The notes under the pieces are model-generated. The model had not been told where the DNA came from. It searched no databases and worked only from the letters and a program-made list of their open reading frames with translations. 64,000 nt of DNA from an uncultured eubacterium 1-6 (GTDB lineage: Bacteria > Bacillota > Clostridia > Lachnospirales > Lachnospiraceae). The DNA lies in the NCBI GenBank assembly GCA_903789595.1, contig CAIFEZ010000001.1, positions 162,243 through 226,242 on the forward strand, written 5' to 3'. Position 1 is the first letter of the stretch; the number at the start of each line of letters is the position of its first letter. Of this stretch, positions 14,415 to 21,826 are shown in pieces. Position numbers and translations under genes: made by a program.

Positions 14415-16517
14415 ATGTTAAAAGAGGGAGTTATACTGGGCGAGCGGTACGAGATCATGTCCAGAATCGGATATGGCGGTATGGCGGATGTCTACAAGGC
14501 TCAGGACAGAAAGCTGAATCGTCTCGTCGCGGTCAAAGTCATGAAGGCGGAGTTCCGTGAGGACAGCAGTTTTGTAGCGAAATTCCAGAAGGAGGCGCAG
14601 GCGGCAGCCAAGCTTTCCCATCCGAATGTCGTAAATGTATATGACGTCGGTGAGGACAGAGGTCTTCAATATATTGTCATGGAGCTGATCGAGGGGATCA
14701 CGCTCAAGAATTATATCGCAAAAAAGGGAAAGCTGAGCGTGAAGGAAGCAACCAGTATCGCGATTCAGGTTTCTCTGGGTCTGGAGGCGGCGCATAATGT
14801 AGGAATCGTCCACAGAGATGTCAAGCCCCAGAATATCATGATTTCTACCGACGGAAAGGTGAAGCTTTCCGATTTTGGCATTGCAAAGGCAATTAATTCC
14901 AATACCATCACGGCCAATGTGATGGGTTCGGTGCACTACAGCTCGCCGGAGCAGGTCCGCGGCGGATACTCCGACGCGAAGAGTGATATTTATTCGCTCG
15001 GCATTACCATGTATGAGATGGTGACCGGAAGAGTTCCCTTTGACGGGGACACCACGGTGGCAATCGCGATCAAGCACCTGCAGGAGGAGATTGTTCCCCC
15101 GTCGATTTATACCCCGGACCTTCCGTATTCTCTGGAGCAGATCATTCTGAAGTGTACACAGAAGAATCCGGAGCGCCGTTACCAGAATGTCGGAGAGCTG
15201 ATCGATGACCTGAAGCGCTCTCTGATTGATCCGCAGGGCAATTTCGTGCAGATTGCGCCTCTCGCCTCTCACGCTGAAACGGTGAAGATGACCGACCACG
15301 AGATGAATGAGATCCGGCGCGGCATGAACAACGGAACCCTTCACGGCAGCAGCGATGACGATGATGACGACGAGAGATATGAGCGCCGGAAGAAATATCT
15401 GGATCACTACAATGATGATGACGACGATGACGATGAGGAGGATGCCGGCAGCACGCGGCTGGAGAAGGCGATCACGATCGGCGGCTTTATCGTCGGCGCG
15501 ATCATTATCGTGATTCTGATCCTTGTCATCGGCAATATGGCTGGCGTCTTCCATTTCGGCGGATCTTCTGCGGCGAGCAGCTCCGCATCAGCAACCTCTG
15601 CGAGTACATCATCGGAGAGCTCTTCTTCTTCGGATTCTCAGGTAGAGGTTCCGAAGCTCCTCGGCATGACACTGGAGGAAGCACAGCAGGCGACGAACAA
15701 GCTGGGAATCGGTGTAAGCGAGACCGGCGAGCAGGCATCAGAGGACTATTCCGAGGGACAGATCATGGCGCAGTCGATCGACGCGGGCACCAAGGTTGAT
15801 CCCGGAACGACGATCAATGTGACGATCAGCACCGGAAAAGCGGATGTCACCGTGCCGAGCGGCATCACCGGTGCTACGCAGCAGCAGGCGACGGATCTTC
15901 TGACAGGAGTGGGCCTTCAGGTGGAGGTTTCTCTCGATTACAGTGATACAGTTGATGTAGGCTATGTCATCTCGTGTGATCCCGCAGAAGGGACCAGCGT
16001 TGCTGCCGGAAGTACGGTGACACTGACCGTCAGCAAGGGACAGGATGATTCGAATAAGGTACAGGTACCTTCCATTGTCGGATGGTCGAAGGAGGATGCG
16101 GAATCCACACTGGATTCCATGGGACTGTCCTACAAGGAGAAAGAATCGGAGGATACGACACAGGCGGACGGCGTTGTGCTCGCGGTCAGCCCGGATGTCG
16201 GGACTTCTGTGGATTCCGGATCTACCGTGACGCTGACGGTCAACAAGCTCAGCAGCTCCAGCAGCTCCTCCACGAAGAAATACGTATGCTACAGTCCTCT
16301 GTCCCAGCCGTCCGGCTACAACGGCGGAACCGTTAAGCTTGAACTGGTGCAGGGCGATCTGACCACAACAATTTATGAGGGCTCAGACCCGTGGAATGGC
16401 GGAACGTACAGCACTCCGATTGAGAGCACATCCGGTGAGACCGGTGTGATCAATGTGTATGAGGATGGTACGCTGATCGCAAAGTATCCGAATGTAACTT
16501 TCCAGGAGGAAAGCTGA
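14415..16517 (+). CDS. prkC: PASTA-domain Ser/Thr protein kinase (PrkC/Stk1 type)
   Basis: A 700-residue membrane kinase. The cytoplasmic kinase domain (about 1-275) has the glycine loop 'IGYGGMADVYKA', K41, 'VHRDVKPQN' (D135) and DFG (153-155). A juxtamembrane stretch (about 312-350) holds two long aspartate runs. One membrane helix (about 354-380) precedes a Ser-rich linker and three PASTA repeats ('VPKLLGMTLEEAQQATNKLG', 'VPSGITGATQQQATDLL', 'VPSIVGWSKEDAESTLDSMG'), which bind muropeptides outside the cell. A last unclassified extracellular domain follows a serine run. It forms a unit with the phosphatase upstream and rsgA, itself a known target class of such kinases. Confidence 0.95.
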   Translation: MLKEGVILGERYEIMSRIGYGGMADVYKAQDRKLNRLVAVKVMKAEFREDSSFVAKFQKEAQAAAKLSHPNVVNVYDVGEDRGLQYIVMELIEGITLKNYIAKKGKLSVKEATSIAIQVSLGLEAAHNVGIVHRDVKPQNIMISTDGKVKLSDFGIAKAINSNTITANVMGSVHYSSPEQVRGGYSDAKSDIYSLGITMYEMVTGRVPFDGDTTVAIAIKHLQEEIVPPSIYTPDLPYSLEQIILKCTQKNPERRYQNVGELIDDLKRSLIDPQGNFVQIAPLASHAETVKMTDHEMNEIRRGMNNGTLHGSSDDDDDDERYERRKKYLDHYNDDDDDDDEEDAGSTRLEKAITIGGFIVGAIIIVILILVIGNMAGVFHFGGSSAASSSASATSASTSSESSSSSDSQVEVPKLLGMTLEEAQQATNKLGIGVSETGEQASEDYSEGQIMAQSIDAGTKVDPGTTINVTISTGKADVTVPSGITGATQQQATDLLTGVGLQVEVSLDYSDTVDVGYVISCDPAEGTSVAAGSTVTLTVSKGQDDSNKVQVPSIVGWSKEDAESTLDSMGLSYKEKESEDTTQADGVVLAVSPDVGTSVDSGSTVTLTVNKLSSSSSSSTKKYVCYSPLSQPSGYNGGTVKLELVQGDLTTTIYEGSDPWNGGTYSTPIESTSGETGVINVYEDGTLIAKYPNVTFQEES

Positions 16518-16530
16518 CAGGAGTGAAATC

Positions 16531-16577
16531 GAGGCTGATGCACTGACCGGGAGAGATCCCGGCCGGTGTTCAGCCTC
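16531..16577 (+). terminator. Long GC-rich hairpin after prkC
   Basis: GAGGCTGA (16531-16538) pairs with TCAGCCTC (16570-16577) and the inner CCGGG pairs with CCCGG. Only a short T stretch follows, so termination may be partial before rsgA. Confidence 0.55.
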
Positions 16578-16588
16578 TTGCTGTATCA

Positions 16589-16723
16589 GCTCTTCGAAAA
16601 CGCAGAAGTGCGCATCGCACGCGGCGTGCGTGTAAGAGACGGGTTTGTCTGAATGAGCAGTAAATCACCGGGGTGCATCGTATGCGGCGTGCTTGTAAGA
16701 GACTGATGACCGAAAACGCAGAT
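16589..16723. repeat. Dispersed GCTCTTCGAAAACGC repeat, copy C, with internal 29-bp duplication
   Basis: GCTCTTCGAAAACGC is at 16589-16603. A 29-bp block (16612-16640) recurs at 16675-16703 with 26 of 29 matches (63-bp period), and CGAAAACGCAG recurs at 16712. The 15-mer is also found at 61917-61931 and, with one change and inverted, at 8683-8697. The unit resembles copies A and B near their stems (CTGTAT-AGC). It fills most of the prkC-rsgA gap. Confidence 0.65.
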
Positions 16724-16745
16724 AACAGCAATCGGGATGTGAGGA

Positions 16746-17627
16746 ATGACAGGAAGAATCATAAAGGGAATCGCCGGCTTCTATTATGTCGCAGCAGACA
16801 GGGGCGTGTATGAATGCAGGGCGAAGGGAATTTTTCGAAAAGAAAAGAGGAAGCCGCTGGTCGGTGACCGGGTGGAGATCGAGGTGATCGATGAAGCGGA
16901 CAGAACGGCGAATGTTGTCAGGATTCTTCCGCGGAAGAATTCGTTGATCCGTCCGCAGGTGGCGAATGCGGATCAGGCGATGGTATTTTTTGCCCTGAAG
17001 AGTCCGAACCCGGAATCCGGTCTTCTGGACCGTTTTCTGATCTCGATGGAGAAGCAGCGCATCCCGGTTTTCATCTGCTTCAACAAAAGGGACATCGCGG
17101 ACAGCGCGGAGGCATCTCACTGGAGGGACATCTATACGTCCTGCGGCTATGATGTCCTGCTGATCAGCGCGGAAAGACAGGAGGGAACGGAGGAGGTGAT
17201 CCGCCGTCTGAAGGGAAAAACGACCGTTGTCGCCGGCCCATCCGGCGCCGGAAAATCAACCCTGACCAACCTCATGCAGGATGAGGTTCACATGGAGACT
17301 GGTGAACTCAGCCGGAAGCTCGGAAGAGGAAAGAATACCACGAGACATTCGGAGCTGATTGCTCTCGGTGAGGACACTTACTTCTGTGACACACCGGGCT
17401 TTACGTCTCTGGATCTTCCGGAAATGGAACCGGAGGAGCTTCAGAGATACTTTCCGGAATTTGAACAGTATGAGCCGTACTGCCGTTTCCAGGGATGCTC
17501 GCACATCCGTGAACCGGACTGCGGCGTTCGTGACGCGGTGGAGAACGGGAAGATTTTTCGGGAGCGATATGACAACTACTGCAGGTTTTATGAAGAACTG
17601 CGCGAGATGAAGAAAAGGAGATACTGA
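16746..17627 (+). CDS. rsgA: Small ribosomal subunit biogenesis GTPase RsgA
   Basis: A 293-residue circularly permuted GTPase. The N-terminal OB fold starts 'MTGRIIKGIAGFYYV'; then come G4 'CFNKRD', G1 'GPSGAGKST' (164-172), the conserved 'SRKLGRGKNTTRH' switch and G3 'DTPGF', in that permuted order. The C-terminal zinc site reads 'CRFQGCSHIREPDC'. RsgA checks late 30S assembly at the decoding site. Start 16746 is backed by GTGAGG only 1-2 nt upstream (weak spacing), but it gives the exact family N-terminus. rpe begins 1 nt after the stop. Confidence 0.95.
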   Translation: MTGRIIKGIAGFYYVAADRGVYECRAKGIFRKEKRKPLVGDRVEIEVIDEADRTANVVRILPRKNSLIRPQVANADQAMVFFALKSPNPESGLLDRFLISMEKQRIPVFICFNKRDIADSAEASHWRDIYTSCGYDVLLISAERQEGTEEVIRRLKGKTTVVAGPSGAGKSTLTNLMQDEVHMETGELSRKLGRGKNTTRHSELIALGEDTYFCDTPGFTSLDLPEMEPEELQRYFPEFEQYEPYCRFQGCSHIREPDCGVRDAVENGKIFRERYDNYCRFYEELREMKKRRY

Positions 17628-17628
17628 C

Positions 17629-18333
17629 ATGACGAAAATTTACCGGCTGAGCCCTTCTATTTTATCTGCGGATTTTTCCAGACTAGGCGATCAGATTCAT
17701 ATTCTGGAAGATGCCGGAACGCCATGGCTTCACATTGACGTGATGGACGGACAGTTCGTGCCGCCGGTGTCCTTCGGCGACGTTGTGATTCGTTCGATTC
17801 GTCCGGTAACGAAGATGTTCCTGGACGTTCATCTGATGGTGACGGAGCCGGACCGCTTTGTGGACGACTACGCAAAGGCGGGCGCGGATATGTTCACCGT
17901 ACACGCGGAGGCATGCAGGCACCTGGACCGGACGCTTCAGCATATTCACGAGAGCGGGATGAAGGCGGGAGTTTCGCTGAATCCGGCGACGCCTCTTTCT
18001 GTTCTGGATTATGTCCTGGACAAGGTGGACATGGTCCTTGTCATGACGGTGAATCCCGGATACGGCGGACAGAAATATCTTCCGTCCATGACAGCAAAGA
18101 TCCGTGACCTGAGGCGGAAGCTGAAGGAAGCCGGATACCCGGATCTTCCCATTGAGGTCGACGGCGGCATCAACCTCTCTACGATTGATACCGTGCTGGA
18201 TGCCGGCGCATCTGTAATTGTAGCAGGCTCTGCCGTTTTTCGCGGAGATATCGCGAAGAACGCAGCGGATCTCATGGAGCGGATCCGCGAGAAGGAGATC
18301 GATGGGAACGGGGCTGCCGGAGAAGAGATATGA
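17629..18333 (+). CDS. rpe: Ribulose-phosphate 3-epimerase
   Basis: A 234-residue TIM-barrel enzyme of normal length. Signatures: 'LSPSILSADFSRLGDQI', 'HIDVMDGQFVPPVSFG' (metal-binding HxD), 'DVHLMV', 'VLVMTVNPGYGGQKYLPSM' and 'EVDGGINLSTIDTVLDAGASVIVAGSAVF'. It interconverts ribulose-5-P and xylulose-5-P in the pentose phosphate pathway, and here also joins the arabinose route (araA/araD at the window end) to central metabolism. It is tightly placed between rsgA and thiN in the conserved operon. Confidence 0.96.
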   Translation: MTKIYRLSPSILSADFSRLGDQIHILEDAGTPWLHIDVMDGQFVPPVSFGDVVIRSIRPVTKMFLDVHLMVTEPDRFVDDYAKAGADMFTVHAEACRHLDRTLQHIHESGMKAGVSLNPATPLSVLDYVLDKVDMVLVMTVNPGYGGQKYLPSMTAKIRDLRRKLKEAGYPDLPIEVDGGINLSTIDTVLDAGASVIVAGSAVFRGDIAKNAADLMERIREKEIDGNGAAGEEI

Positions 18334-18343
18334 ATGAGACAGA

Positions 18344-19063
18344 ATGAGATTTACAGGAAAGAAATCGGAAGAGGGAAGAACGATTATCGTGCGGAAAGCT
18401 GTTGTTTTTTCCGGGGGAGCCATTGACAGAAGAGCTGCCCTGGAATATCTGGAGAAGGAAAAACCGGAGATCTGTATCGCAGCGGACCGCGGTGTCCGGT
18501 TCTGTTATCAGAATCAGATCACACCTGATTATATTGTCGGAGATTTTGACAGCCTTGCCGCGGAGGAGGAGACGGATTCGTCACCGGAGCTTTCCGCGTT
18601 TCGAAGAAGGGGCGTTCCGGTTGATGTATACCGTCCGGAGAAGGATATGACAGATACCGACATTGCGCTGGAAAAGGCGATATCGATCGGGGCGGATGCT
18701 GTCTGCTTCTTCGGGGCCACAGGTACGAGGCTGGATCATGTCTTCAGCAGTGTCTTTGATCTGTACAAGCTTTACGCGAGAGGAATCGAGGGCAGTATCA
18801 TCGACGAATCTAACCGGATCTCCATGCCGGTATCCAGGAAGATCGTGATCCGGAAGTCGGAGCAGTACGGGAAGTATGTATCGGTCTATCCGTTTCGCGG
18901 AGAGGCGCATGGAGTAACGCTGACGGGATTCCGATATCCGCTGGAAAATGCGGATATTATTCAGGGCGACGGCGGACTTACTACAAGCAATGAGATCGTC
19001 GCGGATGAGGGAATCATCGAATGCAGAGAGGGAATTCTGATCGTCATGGAGACGAAGGACTGA
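18344..19063 (+). CDS. thiN: Thiamine diphosphokinase
   Basis: Thiamine pyrophosphokinase fold: 'AVVFSGGAIDRRAAL', 'CIAADRGVRFCYQNQITPDYIVGDFDSL' with the GDFDS metal/ATP motif, 'PEKDMTDTDIALEKAI' and 'FFGATGTRLDHVFS'. It makes ThDP from thiamine and ATP, the cofactor needed by transketolase in the same pathway as Rpe. From ATG 18344 the product is 239 residues; a GTG at 18389 with GAGGGA upstream would give 224 residues beginning 'MRKAVVFSGG', closer to the family, so the start is uncertain. Last gene of the rsgA-rpe-thiN group. Confidence 0.92.
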   Translation: MRFTGKKSEEGRTIIVRKAVVFSGGAIDRRAALEYLEKEKPEICIAADRGVRFCYQNQITPDYIVGDFDSLAAEEETDSSPELSAFRRRGVPVDVYRPEKDMTDTDIALEKAISIGADAVCFFGATGTRLDHVFSSVFDLYKLYARGIEGSIIDESNRISMPVSRKIVIRKSEQYGKYVSVYPFRGEAHGVTLTGFRYPLENADIIQGDGGLTTSNEIVADEGIIECREGILIVMETKD

Positions 19064-19117
19064 TCCGTGTGCCCTGACTGAAAAAGCGGCGCAAGGCCTA
19101 TTACCAAAAGAAAAAGG

Positions 19118-21022
19118 ATGATGAAAATATTCAGAATGAGAAAGGCGATCGCCGCCGTGCTGGCCTGCCTTTTTGCCCTGATGCTCCTGTGTCCGGCAAT
19201 TCCGGTCGCCGGAGCGGAAAATTCCGGCGCGGGGAGTTTCGGGTCGGCAGGTGCCGGGACAGTAAGCTGTGCGTCAGCGGGAATGGAGACAATGGGTACC
19301 GTATTATCGGATCGCGCGGCTGTGTCTGCGGGAGGCGGTGACCGAAAAACTGTATTTGTCGGTGATTCCAGAACGGTTGGAATGTACATCACACTTTCGG
19401 GCGCTGCCTACAGCGATGATATCAATGCGGCGCTGGGGAATGAGGTTTATATCGGCCGCGTGGCAATGGGCTTCGACTGGTTTGCGGGAACAGGCATGCA
19501 GGAAGCGGCTTCCTGGCTGGCACAGGGGAATACGGATCTTGTCATACTCATGGGCTGCAATGATATGGGCTCTCCCGTGAGCAGCGCGAACCGGTACGCG
19601 GAATATGTGAATGCGAATGCGGACAGCTGGAGCGAAAACGGGAACCGCGTATTTTTTGACTCCGTGAATCCGGTCGGCCACCGGAACGGAGGCGCGGAGA
19701 CTTCCTCGTCAATTTATTCCAATGACGGCACCTGCGCTCCTTTTAATGATACACTGAAGAATGCACTGAGCGATAAGGTGACCTGGATCGATTCCTACAG
19801 CTTTCTCCTGTCGGGAGGATATGCGACGGTGGACGGCATCCATTATGACAGCGGCACCTGCCAGGCTGTTCACGATTATATCGTGGGCGCAGTGTCGGAG
19901 GCGTCGAAGAAAGAATACACCGCCGTCTTAGATGCGGCGGGAGGCACGTGCAGTCTGAATGAGAAGCAGATCCGCGAGGGAGATTCTCTCGCGGATCTGC
20001 CGGTACCTGAGAGACAGGGATACGTTTTCGGCGGATGGTATCTGGATGACAGCAAGGTTACGGAGAAAACAGTGATGCCCGCCGGGAATATCACACTCAC
20101 GGCATCCTGGAAGCCGTCGGATCACACCCCCTATCAGGTGATTTTCCACTGCGGAAATGAAGCGGATGACGTGGAGACGAGATACGGAACAACCGGGGAA
20201 ATGTTAAAAGTAAGTCCGCCTGCAAGAGACGGATACAGGACGCCCGGGGCGCAGACCCATGTAATTTCCGCGGATGGCACCACGAAATTTGAATTTACTT
20301 ATACGCCTGCCTCCAATCGCCTGACAATTCATGCCGGAAAAGGAGTCCGTCTCTCCGGAGCGGCGGTTCCGGACGGATGGAAATCCGGTGATCGGGAGCG
20401 AAGCTTTGCAATTCGCTGCCGGTATGGAGAAGAAGTGCCGCTTCAGGCAGAGTCAGAGGAAGGCTACGGGAATTTGAAGACTGCCGGAGATTTCGCGGAA
20501 GCGTCATCTGAAACCGCAGGTGCAGCACCGGATGGAAAATCAGGCGCAGCATCGGACAAAGCTTCGGAGGCAGGATCAGCCGGCGTCTCAGACTTAAAAT
20601 CAGGAACAGCATCGGGTGGAACTTCGGATGCAGAATCAAACGGCGTCTCGGGCGGAAGATCCGGATCAGATTTTTACATGCCCGACCATGATGCCCGGAT
20701 CACGTTCAGCGCTTCGCCGGTCGTATATCGAATCCGCTATGCTGCCGGTATTTACCGTATCGACGGTCTCCCGGAAACCTATACCGTGGAGGATCTGCCG
20801 CTCCATCTGAAGAATCCCGACATGCCGTCCCTGACCTCATTCGGATTCTGGACCGATGAAAACGGGACGAAGATCCGGACGGTCACAGAGAAGGAGCTCG
20901 GGGATCTCCAGCTCATCGGAGTGACTTATGATTATCGGGCCGCCGCTGCCGCGGATCTTGCCGGGATACTTCTGCTGGTCATTTTCGGCGTAATTTATAA
21001 AAAAAGAAATCGGAAACGATAG
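19118..21022 (+). CDS. Secreted/anchored SGNH-hydrolase-like protein with InlB B-type repeat
   Basis: A 634-residue surface protein. Signal peptide about residues 1-33 ('AIAAVLACLFALMLLCPAIPVAGA'). An SGNH-like domain follows (about 65-265): 'VFVGDSRTVGM' (block I Ser), 'VILMGCNDMG' (GxND block) and 'VDGIHYDSGTC' (DxxH block). Then a Flg_new/InlB B-repeat module with 'YVFGGWYLDDSKVTE...ITLTASWKPS', a linker with two 60-bp units (20537-20656), a second unclassified extracellular region, and a C-terminal membrane helix plus basic tail (LLLVIFGVIYKKRNRKR). It may de-acetylate wall or exported glycans; this is inference from the fold. ATG 19118 or 19121, with AAAAGG very close. Confidence 0.75.
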   Translation: MMKIFRMRKAIAAVLACLFALMLLCPAIPVAGAENSGAGSFGSAGAGTVSCASAGMETMGTVLSDRAAVSAGGGDRKTVFVGDSRTVGMYITLSGAAYSDDINAALGNEVYIGRVAMGFDWFAGTGMQEAASWLAQGNTDLVILMGCNDMGSPVSSANRYAEYVNANADSWSENGNRVFFDSVNPVGHRNGGAETSSSIYSNDGTCAPFNDTLKNALSDKVTWIDSYSFLLSGGYATVDGIHYDSGTCQAVHDYIVGAVSEASKKEYTAVLDAAGGTCSLNEKQIREGDSLADLPVPERQGYVFGGWYLDDSKVTEKTVMPAGNITLTASWKPSDHTPYQVIFHCGNEADDVETRYGTTGEMLKVSPPARDGYRTPGAQTHVISADGTTKFEFTYTPASNRLTIHAGKGVRLSGAAVPDGWKSGDRERSFAIRCRYGEEVPLQAESEEGYGNLKTAGDFAEASSETAGAAPDGKSGAASDKASEAGSAGVSDLKSGTASGGTSDAESNGVSGGRSGSDFYMPDHDARITFSASPVVYRIRYAAGIYRIDGLPETYTVEDLPLHLKNPDMPSLTSFGFWTDENGTKIRTVTEKELGDLQLIGVTYDYRAAAAADLAGILLLVIFGVIYKKRNRKR

Positions 21023-21056
21023 AAAAGCTGCTGCGTGAAAATGCGGCAGTTTTTTT
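21023..21056 (+). terminator. Rho-independent terminator
   Basis: CTGCTGC and GCGGCAG (one wobble pair) form a short stem closed by A and T runs, followed by seven Ts, directly after the SGNH gene. Confidence 0.85.
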
Positions 21057-21108
21057 ACGCGAACAGTGAGCCGCAGCCGAATGCGAAGTATTCGTGTGGG
21101 GCGAGCAT

Positions 21109-21151
21109 CGCGATAACGAGATAAAACTCGAGCAGCGTGTTTTATCTCGTT
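21109..21151. repeat. Hairpin repeat family 'CGAGATAAAAC', copy 2
   Basis: Arms AACGAGATAAAAC (21115-21127) and GTTTTATCTCGTT (21139-21151) pair perfectly, again preceded by CGCGAT. Compared with 2931-2967 one pair changed on both arms, keeping the stem. Confidence 0.75.
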
Positions 21152-21176
21152 GGTGGGATAAATTGTGAAATAAAGG

Positions 21177-21235
21177 TTGACATATACCCCACATGGGTAT
21201 ATTATACCCGCAGATGAGATACCCGGAAGGGGTAT
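21177..21235 (+). promoter_or_regulatory. csoR-copA promoter with two CsoR-like operators
   Basis: TTGACA (21177-21182), 17 bp, TATTAT (21200-21205). A palindrome TATACCC-n5-GGGTATA (21183-21201) fills the spacer, and a second, ATACCC-n5-GGGTAT (21219-21235), lies downstream over the likely start site. Both match the ATACCC/GGGTAT pattern of copper-responsive CsoR operators, so Cu(I)-relieved autorepression is expected. Confidence 0.85.
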
Positions 21236-21239
21236 TGCA

Positions 21240-21249
21240 GGGGGGGGGG
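21240..21249 (+). other. G10 homopolymer in the csoR ribosome-site region
   Basis: Ten consecutive Gs lie 5 nt before the csoR ATG and occupy the place of the Shine-Dalgarno sequence. Slippage would alter spacing and strength of translation. Confidence 0.7.
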
Positions 21250-21254
21250 TAAAA

Positions 21255-21680
21255 ATGAAGGATACCAAAGTGACAAATCATCATACAGCTGCATGTTGCT
21301 CCGATCATGAGCAGATCTGTGAAAACCGGAAGACAGAAGATGGCTCTGGTACGCTTGAGGAAGCTGTTCTGGAGGGAGAGGAGACCTGCGGATGCGGGTC
21401 GGGAAAGCATAAGCAAAGGACGCCGGAGGAGCAGAAGGCTCTGCTGACGCGGCTGAAGCGGGTAGAAGGTCAGATCCGGGGTATTGAGAAAATGGTGGAG
21501 AATGACGCCTATTGTCCGGATATTCTGGTTCAGGTTTCGGCAGCTACCAGCGCGCTGAACAGCTTCAACAAGGTGCTTCTGGGCTGTCACATCCGCGGCT
21601 GTGTGGCGAATGACATCCGCGAGGGTAAGGATGAGACGATTGACGAGCTGTGCAGTGTTCTTCAGAAGCTGATGAAATGA
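21255..21680 (+). CDS. csoR: CsoR/RcnR-family metal-sensing repressor
   Basis: A 141-residue DUF156 protein. The core 'LLTRLKRVEGQIRGIEKMVENDAYCPDILVQVSAATSALN' leads to 'GCHIRGCV'. Cys87, His112 and Cys116 have the same spacing (25 and 4) as the Cu(I)-binding triad of Bacillus subtilis CsoR, which supports copper sensing. The first about 50 residues are an unusual Cys/His-rich extension (NHHTAACCSDHEQIC, CGCGSGKH) that could add metal sites. ATG 21255 is chosen: upstream in-frame codons overlap the promoter and operators. It is followed by copA after 146 bp, evidently one copper-resistance unit. Confidence 0.9.
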   Translation: MKDTKVTNHHTAACCSDHEQICENRKTEDGSGTLEEAVLEGEETCGCGSGKHKQRTPEEQKALLTRLKRVEGQIRGIEKMVENDAYCPDILVQVSAATSALNSFNKVLLGCHIRGCVANDIREGKDETIDELCSVLQKLMK

Positions 21681-21826
21681 CAGAAAGAACAGGAAAGACA
21701 GAGGAAGCCGGAAAGGCAGAGAAAGCCGGAAAGCCAGAAAGAGCCGGTATCAGGGTATCAATCATTTGAAAATCATGTACTGTACAGACTGATTATTTAA
21801 GAAAAGAGAAGGAGGTCAAAGCTGCA

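Noticed and set aside
14418..15554. Minus-strand open frame opposite the PASTA kinase
   Set aside because: Its Ile/Val runs mirror the Asp-rich GAT codons of the kinase; no start site or motif.
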